A stretch of 64,000 nucleotides of DNA from JAHDFB01 sp965658745 (GCA_965658745.1 CBFHTK010000001.1:1-64000), one strand, 5' to 3'; shown: positions 36,055-46,313, counted from the first letter of the stretch. Notes: generated by a model not told the origin, from the letters alone. Numbers and translations are program-made.

Positions 36055-39000
36055 TTATCGCTTGAATATTCTCTCGACTAAGCTAACATTTCCATCTGTT
36101 ATTTCCAGAAAATAAAAGCCAGGTACTAGTGAACTCGTGTTGATAATCATCTCTTCATTATCTTCAGTTATTGGCAATTCGAAACGCTGCCCCATGACGT
36201 TAGTTAAATTGTAAGAATAACTAGAATCTGTGCCTTTTATCACTAGTCTACTCGCAAATGGATTGGGATAAACTTTCAGTATTTCATCTATTTCAATTTG
36301 ATTACTTGCAACATCAATAAAGGTGGACAAAGTTTTTTCACAATCGTTGGAATCAGTTACAACGAGATCGTATTGACTTGAAGGAAAATTCACCAAGTCT
36401 TTCTCGGAGCTAACTTCGAGATTATTCTCTCTCCAAGAATAACTATAAGGAGGAGTTCCACCTTCAACATCTACTTTGATAAATCCATCACTTTCGCCCG
36501 GCACCTCAGCTTGTGTCTCGGTTATTACTATTACGATCTCTGTGGGTTCATTGATTGTTTCTTCAAACTCGTAAGTACAACCATCACCATTTATGACAGT
36601 GAAAAAGTATTCTCCTGCTGAAAGATCGCACAGGTTCTCTGGCAATACTTCAATAGGATCTGCACCTCCATCGATTGTTAAATCTATACAACCATCACTA
36701 CCATCAAAACAAGAAACATCTATTATCTCGTAAGATACTTTTGGCTGTTCTTCGAAAACATATGTGTAAGTAATTGTACCAACTGACTCGTTACCAGAAG
36801 GATCTACAACACTAACCTCGTAATCAATTGAGTACTCTCCTGGGATTTCTGAAATATTTATTGAATATTCAAGCGTGTCTTTGACATAATCTGCTTGGCA
36901 ATTATCAGTGATGAATTCCAACGGTAAGACCCACGTTCCCGAAATATTCTGCGCTTCGCAAATCGCAATACCGCTATCATTTAAATCTACAGTTATGGGA
37001 AAACCTAATAGAGTAGGTGCTATTGTGTCAAGAACTTGGGCAGTCACAACACGACTTTCTAGTAACTCTTGGAAATTATAAAGCTCAACTTCAAATTCGA
37101 TTAACCCTAGATCTTCGCAACTCAAGAAAAGACTATCATAAAGTAGATAAAGTGAATCTGTACAACTGCCTGTCAATTGTTGGACATAATCACCGACTTT
37201 TGGTAATGCATTAAACATACCACTTTCATCTAAGAATACTTGAACAGTATCGATTTCAAATACTATTTCAGCACTAAAATCTTCTACTACTATAAACGTG
37301 TCCACCGCTTCGCAAAGATTGGCATCCGTCACGGTTAATACATAGGCGCCACCCTTTAGACCTTCAAGGTTTTGCATAATTGCCCCATTGGACCAAGAAA
37401 ATTCATAAGGAAGCGTACCGCCTTTGTACTCAGTAAAGATTGAAGCCAAAGTATCTTCACAAGTTACGGTATCAACAGTGAAGAAGTCAAGCTCCAAAAG
37501 AAGTGGTTCAATAATTTCAAAATCTACAGTGTCTCGACATCCAATCTCATCACTTGCAATAACATTATACATTCCAGCGGGGAGATACTCTAAATCTAAA
37601 TTAGTACCTGAAGACCATTCGAAATTCACATTACCTACGCCACCGTCGGAGGTTACAGTAACTACAGTGGAATCTCCAAAACACTGAATAGGAGTAAAAA
37701 GCACGTTTGCCGTTAATTCGCAAGAAATTTGCTCGAGAACTACTGAATCAAGAACTGAACATCCGTTCGAATCAGTAATATTCAAAAAATATGTTCCAGC
37801 AGACAGTGAGTCAATAATTGCGGTTGTATCTAAAGTTGACCAAAGGTATGTATATGGTGAGGTTCCTCCAGAAGCCGTAGCTGAGATCTCACCCCCGTTG
37901 GGAAATCCAATTGATGGTTGTTGTAAAATGTTGAAGACTAAGCCTAAAGAATCAGGTTCCATCAAGGAGTAAGTCGTAGTTGCGTTGCATCCAAATTCAT
38001 TAGTCACAGTAACACTGTAAACACCCGCCAAGACATCAGCATTTTCTTGATCGGATGTACCATCACTCCATAGATAGGTAACAGCAGTGTCATTTGCAAT
38101 AGCTTCTAGACTACCAAATAAATTATTACATGGAATCGAAAGTACTTCTTCTATGATAACTTCTAATGACGTTCCTGGACCTTCTATTGTATATGAATCT
38201 TCCTGAGTGCAAGCATTTTCATCTGAAGAAATCAAGGTGTAATCACCTGCACTAACATTAACTAAATTCTGCTCAGTTGATTCATCTGACCATAAGAAAC
38301 TAATATTGCCTGTTCCACCTGAAGTATTTACAAAAATGGCTCCAGTTTCATCTCCTGAACAGTCGACATCAGTAATGGACTGAAGAGTATTAATTATTTC
38401 TATCGGATTACTGAGACTGAAAGAATCCTCATACGTGCAATCGTTAGTATCAGAAACAGTTACATCATAAGTACCAGCTGATAAATCCGTAATTTTTGAT
38501 GTTGTTTCATCATTTGACCACAAAAACGAATAACTACCAGAACCACCAGAAACCGACAATTCTATTGAACCGTCTGAACTATTGAAGCAGCTTACTAAAC
38601 TAATAGATGAATTCACTTCAATTGGTTCAGGATCGTTTAGTTCGATAGTAGCTTCGTTGGACATACCAGCATTATCTGTTACAGTTACTGAATTCAAGCC
38701 ACTTGTTAACATAACCGCGGTCAAACTAGTCTCACCTGAACTCCACAAGGTACTATATGGAGGAGTACCACCTGAAATACTAACTGTAGCTGAGCCATTG
38801 TCATCTCCGGAACATAAAGGATCGATAGCATTAGTTATCGAAACCTCTGGAGCTCCGACTGGTGCAATGAAGGTAGTTTCAAAGGTAGTAGTCGGGCCAT
38901 AATCACCACTAGTACTAGAGTTCCCATTAGCTATGACACCGGCTGCATAGAAAGTTAAACTCTCACCATCTACTGCTGATCCTCCGGAAGGAGCTGTCCA

Positions 39001-39411
39001 ATCGACAGAATAGCTTATTGATCCACCAGAAAAATTTTGAGCGGGAGCATGTTCAAAATAATCTCTTTGGCCTGAAGTAGAAATGGAAGAAAACATTCCA
39101 GGGTTTGCAAGTTGACCAACGTTGTTATCACTTTCATCCAAAACAACCATTTGAAAACCTCCCTTCGTTGCGTTGTTAGTAGTATTATTTATCGTGACAG
39201 TTAGAGCATAAGTCTGTCCAGCATTTACGCTTCCTGGGACACCGCTAATCTGGATGTTACCATCAATACTCGGAAAACCGCCATTGTGACAACTATTGCA
39301 AGCCCCAAAATCGCCGGGAGCTCCTGTTCTTCCATTTGGCGGATTTCCTGAATTGCTGATAAAGAACAGACCCGCCAAAACGAATATGATATAAGACGAT
39401 CGGATTTTCAT
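36055..39411 (-). CDS. SprB-repeat surface protein with CxxCH motif and T9SS sorting domain
   Basis: 1118 residues. After a signal peptide there is a c-type heme-like motif CNSCH (Cys38, Cys41, His42) and a Reelin-like/choice-of-anchor-V domain (about 45-190). Then come eight or so SprB-type repeats of 70-80 residues, each with C.G...G...V...GG..PY.Y.WS and AG.Y.V.VTD.N.C. The end is a sorting domain (YPNPFASRLVIKG...VERIFKR). SprB repeats occur in gliding and surface adhesins. A secreted adhesin of this kind is the likely role. Confidence 0.87.
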   Translation of the reverse strand: MKIRSSYIIFVLAGLFFISNSGNPPNGRTGAPGDFGACNSCHNGGFPSIDGNIQISGVPGSVNAGQTYALTVTINNTTNNATKGGFQMVVLDESDNNVGQLANPGMFSSISTSGQRDYFEHAPAQNFSGGSISYSVDWTAPSGGSAVDGESLTFYAAGVIANGNSSTSGDYGPTTTFETTFIAPVGAPEVSITNAIDPLCSGDDNGSATVSISGGTPPYSTLWSSGETSLTAVMLTSGLNSVTVTDNAGMSNEATIELNDPEPIEVNSSISLVSCFNSSDGSIELSVSGGSGSYSFLWSNDETTSKITDLSAGTYDVTVSDTNDCTYEDSFSLSNPIEIINTLQSITDVDCSGDETGAIFVNTSGGTGNISFLWSDESTEQNLVNVSAGDYTLISSDENACTQEDSYTIEGPGTSLEVIIEEVLSIPCNNLFGSLEAIANDTAVTYLWSDGTSDQENADVLAGVYSVTVTNEFGCNATTTYSLMEPDSLGLVFNILQQPSIGFPNGGEISATASGGTSPYTYLWSTLDTTAIIDSLSAGTYFLNITDSNGCSVLDSVVLEQISCELTANVLFTPIQCFGDSTVVTVTSDGGVGNVNFEWSSGTNLDLEYLPAGMYNVIASDEIGCRDTVDFEIIEPLLLELDFFTVDTVTCEDTLASIFTEYKGGTLPYEFSWSNGAIMQNLEGLKGGAYVLTVTDANLCEAVDTFIVVEDFSAEIVFEIDTVQVFLDESGMFNALPKVGDYVQQLTGSCTDSLYLLYDSLFLSCEDLGLIEFEVELYNFQELLESRVVTAQVLDTIAPTLLGFPITVDLNDSGIAICEAQNISGTWVLPLEFITDNCQADYVKDTLEYSINISEIPGEYSIDYEVSVVDPSGNESVGTITYTYVFEEQPKVSYEIIDVSCFDGSDGCIDLTIDGGADPIEVLPENLCDLSAGEYFFTVINGDGCTYEFEETINEPTEIVIVITETQAEVPGESDGFIKVDVEGGTPPYSYSWRENNLEVSSEKDLVNFPSSQYDLVVTDSNDCEKTLSTFIDVASNQIEIDEILKVYPNPFASRLVIKGTDSSYSYNLTNVMGQRFELPITEDNEEMIINTSSLVPGFYFLEITDGNVSLVERIFKR

Positions 39412-39680
39412 AAAGATTGTTGTTTTAATTCTAACACTAAGATACTTCTTGATATAGTAACGCTGTGACTAAGCATGTAAATTTAAATTTATTGCACTTT
39501 TTATCAGAAAATGAAGAGTATAATTGTTATAAGTAAGGACAGAAGATATTGAAACTATGAGAATTAAATTTCTCACAAAATCATTAAAACGATTCAAATA
39601 TTCTGTCTAGCCTCACTAAACAAATTTATTTCTTGTAAGTTTATGATATTTCGACAATTTACTATATCAACACACTTCAT

Positions 39681-40430
39681 ATGCGCCTGATCATAACTAT
39701 CATTCCAATTCTCATTTTGTTCATGTTTTTTACTTGCAAAGATTCGCAACCAGTTGACTCATATTCCGAATCTCAAAAGTATCCCGGCATTCATCAAGCT
39801 AATACTCCGATTCAACTTGATGGCCACGGTCAAGAATTGGCATGGGACGAGGCAATTTGGTACCCTCTAGACCATGTTTGGCTAGGTGAAAAACCAACTG
39901 TTGAGGATTTTTCAGGAAGGTTCAAACTATTATGGAATTCAGACAATATCTATATTCTAGCTGAAATAACGGATGACGTAATTCTAGACTTACATGAAAA
40001 TGGTTTGGACAGGTATTGGGATGACGATTGTCTCGAAATATTCATAGATGAAGATAACTCGGGCGGTAATCATCAGTATAACCATAATGCATTTGCATAT
40101 CACCTCGCTCAAAATTTAAGAGTTACAGACATGGGTTTAGATTCTCTACCTGGATATTTCGACTCACATATGCAATCCGCAAAAGTTCAACAAGAAAACC
40201 TAACTACTTGGGAAGCAGGTATTAAGATTTTCAAAGATGATTATACTTTTGGAGCTAATCCACGACAACTTTCAATAGGTGATGAACTAGGTTTCATGGT
40301 AGCATATTGTGATAACGATAGTAGCGAGCAGCGAGAAAACTTTGTTGGATCAATAGCAATCGAAGGTGAAGATAAAAATCGTGGCTGGATCGATGCTGGA
40401 GTATTTAACGATTGGACCTTAATCGACTAA
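39681..40430 (+). CDS. CBM9-like domain lipoprotein
   Basis: 249 residues with a lipobox-like FTC (Cys19) after a hydrophobic start. The rest is one family 9 carbohydrate-binding-type beta-sandwich: LDGHGQELAWDEA at its start, YWDDDCLEIFIDEDNSGG in the middle (the usual D.v.iflD), and LGFMVAYCDND...RGWIDAG at the end. Such stand-alone modules bind sugar or other ligands on the cell surface. No enzyme domain is attached. The adjacent gene is convergent, 20 bases away. Confidence 0.83.
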   Translation: MRLIITIIPILILFMFFTCKDSQPVDSYSESQKYPGIHQANTPIQLDGHGQELAWDEAIWYPLDHVWLGEKPTVEDFSGRFKLLWNSDNIYILAEITDDVILDLHENGLDRYWDDDCLEIFIDEDNSGGNHQYNHNAFAYHLAQNLRVTDMGLDSLPGYFDSHMQSAKVQQENLTTWEAGIKIFKDDYTFGANPRQLSIGDELGFMVAYCDNDSSEQRENFVGSIAIEGEDKNRGWIDAGVFNDWTLID

Positions 40431-40449
40431 AGTGAGATAATTATATTTA

Positions 40450-40971
40450 CTAAACAATTTTAGGACTGACTTCATTTAGATTAATCCATTCTTCGACCCA
40501 TTTAGGTATGGAAGGTTCGTAAGGCATTCCTAGTTCTTTGGCTACCAACTCAGCGCTGACGATACCCTTACTTGAAACGACTGCTGTGCGCACTAATGCC
40601 GCAGAATGTATAATATTTCTACGTACCGTTTTCTGGTAGAAATAAAACCATTTATCATCGTATCCAACAAGCTCGGTTTGAAGGATGTATTTTTTGAAAA
40701 GCATTAGTCTCCTTCGATACCTTGTGAAATTTCCTGCAACCATCAATCCCCACTTTTTTCGTTTTAGGACAGAAAAAAGGCCCAAACGCATGCCGTAGTC
40801 ATATCTTCCTAAGTCCATCATGGTCAGATGTCTTCCATTATTTAATTCTGGATACAGATCGACATCTGAGATCATCACTCGCAAGTTAATTTCACTAGTT
40901 TCCGTTAATTCTAAAGTACTACCGTACTTAGCTTTTACCAAAACTCTTAACGCTCGAAAGTATGGATACAT
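40450..40971 (-). CDS. Hotdog-fold thioesterase-like protein (THEM6/4HBT type)
   Basis: 173 residues from MYPYFRALRVL; an earlier in-frame Met at 41019 would give an extra 16 polar residues and is less likely. ISDVDLYPELNNGRHLTMMDLGRYD is the substrate-loop and long helix region of 4HBT hotdog proteins, with Asp and Asn in place of the usual active-site set. Probably hydrolyses or binds acyl-CoA esters. Substrate unknown. Confidence 0.72.
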   Translation of the reverse strand: MYPYFRALRVLVKAKYGSTLELTETSEINLRVMISDVDLYPELNNGRHLTMMDLGRYDYGMRLGLFSVLKRKKWGLMVAGNFTRYRRRLMLFKKYILQTELVGYDDKWFYFYQKTVRRNIIHSAALVRTAVVSSKGIVSAELVAKELGMPYEPSIPKWVEEWINLNEVSPKIV

Positions 40972-41136
40972 ATTACTCTTATTAATACTTTTGAAATCGG
41001 ACCTTGTTTCGTCCCGCAAAACTTTTGAAAGCTTAATGCAATCTAAATTATTGGGCAGCTATCCTCAGCCCATAGTAGTAAAGGCAATACCACAAAAGTG
41101 ATACTGCCTTTAGTTTTATCTGCAATTAAAAATTCA

Positions 41137-43506
41137 TTATTTGATCACCTGAATAGGGTAGATCCCTTCTAAATTATTACTTGTAATTACTTTGACATAA
41201 TAAGATCCATTGTCCAATGTATTGACTGGAAGTGAGACAGTAGCATTATTATTGACATCTCTGCTTAACACAACTTGTCCGAGTACATTAATTAAATCAA
41301 TATGTCTTATCTGAGCACCTTTACTAACAACAGTGATGTTACTGGATGCTGGACTTGGATAAATTTCAACCTCTGCTCCCAATATTTCTTTAACATTCAC
41401 TGTTGGAGCACCTTTGACATAAAAATTGTCAATTCCAGCTTCAACTACGTGACCATTTGATGCAAAATCACTTGTTCTCATTGAAACTGTCATTGTAGAT
41501 GTAATTTCAAGAAATTCTGAAACAACAAAACTGAACTTATCACTCCACTCTTGAGAATTTGTATTGTACTCCAAAAGCAGGATTTCAGTCATTCCATTAT
41601 CTATATAAAATTCAAGCTGATCATCAGAAGCACCATTTCCACCGCCAGTCATAAACCATGTACGAAATTCGACAGTTGGATTTTCATAATTAGTAAGGTC
41701 CATTAATGGAGAAGTCAATATCGTCGTTCCATTATCTACATCTGATGAGAAAAAAGAACCTCCTATTTCGTTTTCTGTTACGTAACACATATTTCCTACA
41801 TCACCTTCAACGTCTGCCTCAGGATTAAATATTAGTCCACCGTTATATGTTCCAGCAGGAACAGCTCTTTCCCAGCCGCCAGAGAAATTTCCACCTTCCT
41901 GAATATTCGTAACTTCCCAACCTAAGTCTAGAATATAGTCATCCATATAAGCAGGCTCAGTTTCGTATGTTTCAGAAAATGGTCCTTCAATAAAGATCCC
42001 TTCTACACCGATGTTTTCATAGCCCCATTTACCAGCATAAATTTCGTATTCACCTTCAATTACTGTCGTTGATGCCAAACCTTGATTGTCTGAAGTTAGG
42101 TCAAACGTTAACTCTTGCCCCTTTAAGGTAAATTCTGCATTTGGAATTGCATTTCCAGTGTTTTTATCGACTAAAGATAGACCAACTTGGTAACTAGGTA
42201 ATTGACCTAGCTTCATGTCCAATATCGTAACTTCCCCATTGACTAGCGTAGCTTCAGCTGTTTCCGTTTCGTATAGTGGATGAGAGAATTCAACTGTAAA
42301 TGTCCCGGGAGTAGGTTGTCCAGTTTTATATTCTCCGTTAGCTTCAGTTTGCTCATCTTCATAATCTCCGTCAATTATTCTTACTGTTGCATTTGATATC
42401 GACGCATTTGTAGCAATATCTGTCACTTTTCCTTCAAGATAGCACGCTCTGACATAATCAGCTTCAAAAACATATAGACCACTATTAATATCGCAAGCTA
42501 TCACAACCCCAGATGGAAGATAAGGTGTCACACCCCAACAGCCACTAAAACCGCCATCTGGGCCATCATAGGTATCGTATGCAGCAACTTGCACCATATT
42601 TTCAGGTCTATGTACATCTGTAATGATTACACCTGCCGTGTACCACGAAGTCACAATAAAGCCGTTAAAATAGTGTGTATTATGCGGAATGGTTCCTGTA
42701 CCAGCTACTCCTGGTGGCATGAACTTATCTAATAGCTCAATATTCTGAGGATCCGAACAGTCATATGCATCTACAAAACCTTCTGGTCGTTCATCGGTAG
42801 TGAATACATAGTTATGTGTTGGGTCAGCCCAAGCATTATGGGTAAAATCACTAGAAGTCTCTCTAGTTCCTAATAATTCAATGTTGTTTAAATCTGAAAT
42901 ATCATACATAGCAAGATGATCATAAATTTCACTTGCATAGAGCGTATCTCCTTTTGCGTAAGCATCATGAGAATAAGGTGATACTATACTCGTTAAATAA
43001 GTTGGGTTCATTGGGTCATCACTGGGATCTAAAAACTCAACTCCTCTACCTTGACATCCCGCTAACATTATAATACCTTTCTCATCGATAAAGATATTGT
43101 GACACCTATCCAACGCTATGTCATTATCACCTTCCTTCACAACTGGTTTAATGAAATTAAACTCAATATTATTTGGTGCCTCGGACATGTCAATGATCAG
43201 TAAACCATCATTACCACTATCACAAGTAACATAGGCATATTCACCCCATTGTTTCATATCTCTCCAAGTCGAGTTAGAACCAGGAATAAATATTAGTTCG
43301 ACAGGGTTTGTTACATCCTCCAAACTGTAAACACGGGTTCCTATTGTAGTTCCAACGATAGCATATTCAGAACCATCTGGAGCAACATAACCCCAAATAT
43401 CATTTCCACTACCGTCAAAAGTAACATTGCTCTGCAAGGTTAAATTCAACTGTGAGAAAGAAAAAATGCTAAAAAGCATCAAAAAAGCAGAAAAGAAAAA
43501 TTTCAT
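41137..43506 (-). CDS. Choice-of-anchor B family secreted protein with T9SS sorting domain
   Basis: 789 residues from MKFFFSAFLML (the 43575 start would put 23 extra residues before the signal peptide). LVIVG-like strands (WGYVAPDGSEYAIVG, ACDINSGLYVF) of a beta-propeller occupy 25-360, with HNAWADPTHNYVFTTDE and DRCHNIFID typical of the family. A carboxypeptidase-regulatory-like domain (about 360-430), a MAM/jelly-roll-like part and a sorting domain (IYPSPASSNITVV) follow. Secreted; activity unknown. Confidence 0.83.
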   Translation of the reverse strand: MKFFFSAFLMLFSIFSFSQLNLTLQSNVTFDGSGNDIWGYVAPDGSEYAIVGTTIGTRVYSLEDVTNPVELIFIPGSNSTWRDMKQWGEYAYVTCDSGNDGLLIIDMSEAPNNIEFNFIKPVVKEGDNDIALDRCHNIFIDEKGIIMLAGCQGRGVEFLDPSDDPMNPTYLTSIVSPYSHDAYAKGDTLYASEIYDHLAMYDISDLNNIELLGTRETSSDFTHNAWADPTHNYVFTTDERPEGFVDAYDCSDPQNIELLDKFMPPGVAGTGTIPHNTHYFNGFIVTSWYTAGVIITDVHRPENMVQVAAYDTYDGPDGGFSGCWGVTPYLPSGVVIACDINSGLYVFEADYVRACYLEGKVTDIATNASISNATVRIIDGDYEDEQTEANGEYKTGQPTPGTFTVEFSHPLYETETAEATLVNGEVTILDMKLGQLPSYQVGLSLVDKNTGNAIPNAEFTLKGQELTFDLTSDNQGLASTTVIEGEYEIYAGKWGYENIGVEGIFIEGPFSETYETEPAYMDDYILDLGWEVTNIQEGGNFSGGWERAVPAGTYNGGLIFNPEADVEGDVGNMCYVTENEIGGSFFSSDVDNGTTILTSPLMDLTNYENPTVEFRTWFMTGGGNGASDDQLEFYIDNGMTEILLLEYNTNSQEWSDKFSFVVSEFLEITSTMTVSMRTSDFASNGHVVEAGIDNFYVKGAPTVNVKEILGAEVEIYPSPASSNITVVSKGAQIRHIDLINVLGQVVLSRDVNNNATVSLPVNTLDNGSYYVKVITSNNLEGIYPIQVIK

Positions 43507-43669
43507 TTTTTGTATTAAGTAGTTAAAAGATTTCTGTGCAAAGCATATTAATAACTTAATCTTCACAACAGACAAAGCAGTAAATATAAACCTATGTACC
43601 AGTATACACGAATGATTGTTCGCCGTATTGCAGACATATCAATAAAAATCGACAGATGTCGTCGATAAG

Positions 43670-44104
43670 CTATGACTTCTTGTGTAAAATCATCGTTGTC
43701 AGACGAGAAACACAACAAAGTTCATCGCTTGAATTGTAAATCTTAATATCCCATACGTGAATATTTCTACCCACTTTGATTGGTTTAACCACACCAGTCA
43801 CTATTTCTCCCTCTTTTGCAGACTTAAGATGATTTGCATTTACTTCCACACCTACAGCACCGTTGATAGTATTTGGATCATGTATAATCCAACTTGCAAC
43901 TGAACCAAGAGTTTCAGCCAACACCACTGATGCTCCGCCGTGTAGCAATCGCATCGGTTGCACATTTTTAGAAGTAACGGGCATTGTTGCTTTAAGAAAG
44001 TCCTGTCCAACTTCCGTTATTTCGATATCCAAAAAATCTCCCATCGTGTTTTTTCCTGAGGCATTCAGCTCTTCAGGAGTTAAATCAGTATACCATATAC
44101 TCAT
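43670..44104 (-). CDS. Hotdog acyl-CoA thioesterase, PaaI/MenI type
   Basis: 144 residues. The hotdog helix reads LHGGASVVLAETLGS, with the catalytic Glu in AETLGS as in PaaI/YdiI enzymes, then VGVEVNANHL and GRNIHVWDI. Related enzymes cleave 1,4-dihydroxy-2-naphthoyl-CoA in menaquinone synthesis or phenylacetyl-CoA. Menaquinone use fits a Bacteroidota, but no other men genes are nearby. Its start lies 12 bases downstream of the miaA stop. Confidence 0.85.
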   Translation of the reverse strand: MSIWYTDLTPEELNASGKNTMGDFLDIEITEVGQDFLKATMPVTSKNVQPMRLLHGGASVVLAETLGSVASWIIHDPNTINGAVGVEVNANHLKSAKEGEIVTGVVKPIKVGRNIHVWDIKIYNSSDELCCVSRLTTMILHKKS

Positions 44105-44116
44105 AAATAGACTTTT

Positions 44117-45025
44117 TTATTTGTCTGCAATAGAATCCAAAATATCTTTCACATCAGTATCACTTGCCGATTTCCACACCGCTTGTGGTACCCCTCGGAA
44201 CCAAGTCAACTGTCTTTTGGCGTAATTCCTTGAATGCTGCTTTACTTTCTCTAAAGCAAAATCATAATCTACTTTTCCCTCCAAATACTGAAAAAACTCA
44301 GAATAGCCGACAGTTTGCAAAGATCGATGGTTACGATATTTGAATAATTGTTTTACTTCTTCTAGAAGTCCCATTTGAATCATTTGGTCAACTCTTGTAT
44401 TGATTCGATCATAGAGTTCTTCTCGGGGTCTATCAAGCACTATGTAATGTACTTGGTAAGGAAGTTTCTTTGATTGTTCAGTTCTCCAGTCTGAAAATTT
44501 TCTTCCTGTGCCATAATATACTTCGAGGGCCCTGATTAGTCTCCTACTATTATTCAAATCGACCATCTCAAAATACTCGGGATCTAAATTTGATAATTTA
44601 GCCTGTAAGTACTCCAAGCCATTCTTCTCAAATAAATCTTGCAATTCAAGTGAGATTGAAGGATCTATTCTTGGAATTCTATCTAAACCATTTATTAGAG
44701 ACTTTAGATACAAACCTGTGCCTCCAGTACAAATAACATAGTTCTTGACATAAAACAACTCTTCCATCTTTTCGCTAGCAGCTAACTCGTAGTCTGCAAC
44801 TGTAAAAGACTCCTGTATCGAATGAGATCCTATAAAGTGATGAGGAACCTCACTTAACTCACTTTCTGAAGGTCGAGCAACACCAATTTTTAACTCTTTG
44901 TAAATTTGTCTGCTGTCTGCCGAGATGATTTCAGTTTCAAGGTGCTGAGCTAATTTTAATGACAGCTCCGTCTTACCAACAGCTGTTGGTCCAGTTATAA
45001 TGATCAGATGTCTTGTTTCATTCAT
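44117..45025 (-). CDS. miaA: tRNA dimethylallyltransferase
   Basis: 302 residues from MNETRHLIII. The P-loop GPTAVGKT (12-19), SADSRQIYK, GVARPSE and HHFIG motifs are all present, as are GGTGLYLKSL and the tRNA-binding RRLIRALEVY. The enzyme adds a dimethylallyl group to A37 of tRNAs reading U-initial codons. The upstream in-frame Met at 45046 is less good because the TATGTTTG promoter box overlaps it. Confidence 0.95.
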   Translation of the reverse strand: MNETRHLIIITGPTAVGKTELSLKLAQHLETEIISADSRQIYKELKIGVARPSESELSEVPHHFIGSHSIQESFTVADYELAASEKMEELFYVKNYVICTGGTGLYLKSLINGLDRIPRIDPSISLELQDLFEKNGLEYLQAKLSNLDPEYFEMVDLNNSRRLIRALEVYYGTGRKFSDWRTEQSKKLPYQVHYIVLDRPREELYDRINTRVDQMIQMGLLEEVKQLFKYRNHRSLQTVGYSEFFQYLEGKVDYDFALEKVKQHSRNYAKRQLTWFRGVPQAVWKSASDTDVKDILDSIADK

Positions 45026-45043
45026 TGCCGTCAAATAGGTCTG

Positions 45044-45051
45044 CAAACATA
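45044..45051 (-). promoter_or_regulatory. -7 box TATGTTTG for miaA
   Basis: Minus strand TATGTTTG fits TAnnTTTG exactly, 19 bases before the miaA start at 45025. It lies back to back with the plus-strand box at 45060-45067, so one divergent control region serves both genes. Confidence 0.6.
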
Positions 45052-45059
45052 AAAAAACC

Positions 45060-45067
45060 TACTTTTG
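45060..45067 (+). promoter_or_regulatory. -7 box TACTTTTG for the acyltransferase gene
   Basis: TACTTTTG fits TAnnTTTG exactly and lies 19 bases upstream of the ATG at 45086. It includes the TTG at 45065, which therefore is unlikely to be the start codon. Confidence 0.6.
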
Positions 45068-45085
45068 GAATTGAAAAATGACTCC

Positions 45086-46303
45086 ATGATTTACGATATA
45101 CTTCGACCAACCGTCAGATTTGCCACAAAGCTGTACTTTGGTAAAATATTTGTTTCTGGTGTTGAAAACCTCCCAAAAGATAAACCCATAATTCTAGCAA
45201 GTAATCATCCAACAGCATTCATTGAACCATGTATGTTGGCTTGCTATCTGCCAGTGCGATTACATTTTCTGGTCAGGGGTGATCTGTTTTCAAAATCCTG
45301 GCTATCATGGCTTCTAAAAGGAACCAACCAAATACCAATTTTCAGACAAAAGGACGGAGTTGGTAACGTAAAGAAGAATCTAATAACCCAAAATCTTATT
45401 CTGGAGTTATTTCAAGAAAACAATGCCTTGTTGATGTTTCCTGAAGCACATACACATGAAAATCTCTTTTTGAGACCGTTGAAAAAAGGTATTTCTAGAT
45501 TCGCTTTTATGCACCCCCACTCAAATGTCCAAGTCGTACCGATAGGTGTAAATTTTGATCGACATGTGAAGTTCGGCAGCAAAGTCTCTATTGTAATTGG
45601 AAAACCCATAGATATCGATTCACTCGAAGATCAAGCTTGGGAAACTGAGGCAAAAAAGCATAAACATTTCCTAGACTTATTATCTCAACGTATGCAGAAA
45701 TGCCTACGACATATTAATCACGAAGAAAATGAAGAAAACCTCCATAAGGCATATAGAATAATAGATGGTCAAAAGCGCTTTTCACTGCTTCCTGTAGTTG
45801 AGAAAAGGAAAGATATCTTTGAAGAAGAACAGAATTTTGCAAACTTAATTGATGAAAGTGATGAATCATCTAGACTATTAGAGGATACAATTGATGAATC
45901 ATCTCATCAACGCTTGAAGAAACCATCAATTCTTGATTTACTCGGAATGGTCATTTTCATTCCGATCTTCTTGATTAGTCTGCTTTTCCACTTCATCCCC
46001 ACACAGATTTCGCGGTATATTGTCAAGAAAAAAATAACAATGCATGAATTTGTGATGCCGGTCTTCCTTGCAATTATGATTTTTGAATACCTCTTTTTGA
46101 TACCTGTTACTTTTATTGTAACAATTATTATTGGCGGTATTGCATGGTATGTTTTTCTAGCTTTTGTAATTTCAGGCCTATTCGGAGTGTTTTATCTAAA
46201 GGCTTTTCAAGACAAATGGCAATATTTATTCCTTAGTAGTCATCAAAAGAAAGAACTGCAATATACAGTATCAAATTTCAATACCAATTTTCCGACAATT
46301 TAA
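45086..46303 (+). CDS. PlsC-type glycerophospholipid acyltransferase with C-terminal membrane segments
   Basis: 405 residues from ATG at 45086 (MIYDILRPTV); the TTG at 45065 lies within the promoter box. The acyltransferase motif is NHPTAFIEP with His41, and Glu47 stands where most relatives have Asp (HX4D). A second motif, FPEAHTHE with LRPLKKG, follows. The C-terminal quarter has three hydrophobic segments (about 290-380). It probably acylates glycerol-3-phosphate or an acyl-glycerol phosphate at the membrane. Confidence 0.85.
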   Translation: MIYDILRPTVRFATKLYFGKIFVSGVENLPKDKPIILASNHPTAFIEPCMLACYLPVRLHFLVRGDLFSKSWLSWLLKGTNQIPIFRQKDGVGNVKKNLITQNLILELFQENNALLMFPEAHTHENLFLRPLKKGISRFAFMHPHSNVQVVPIGVNFDRHVKFGSKVSIVIGKPIDIDSLEDQAWETEAKKHKHFLDLLSQRMQKCLRHINHEENEENLHKAYRIIDGQKRFSLLPVVEKRKDIFEEEQNFANLIDESDESSRLLEDTIDESSHQRLKKPSILDLLGMVIFIPIFLISLLFHFIPTQISRYIVKKKITMHEFVMPVFLAIMIFEYLFLIPVTFIVTIIIGGIAWYVFLAFVISGLFGVFYLKAFQDKWQYLFLSSHQKKELQYTVSNFNTNFPTI

Positions 46304-46313
46304 AGCCACCAAA

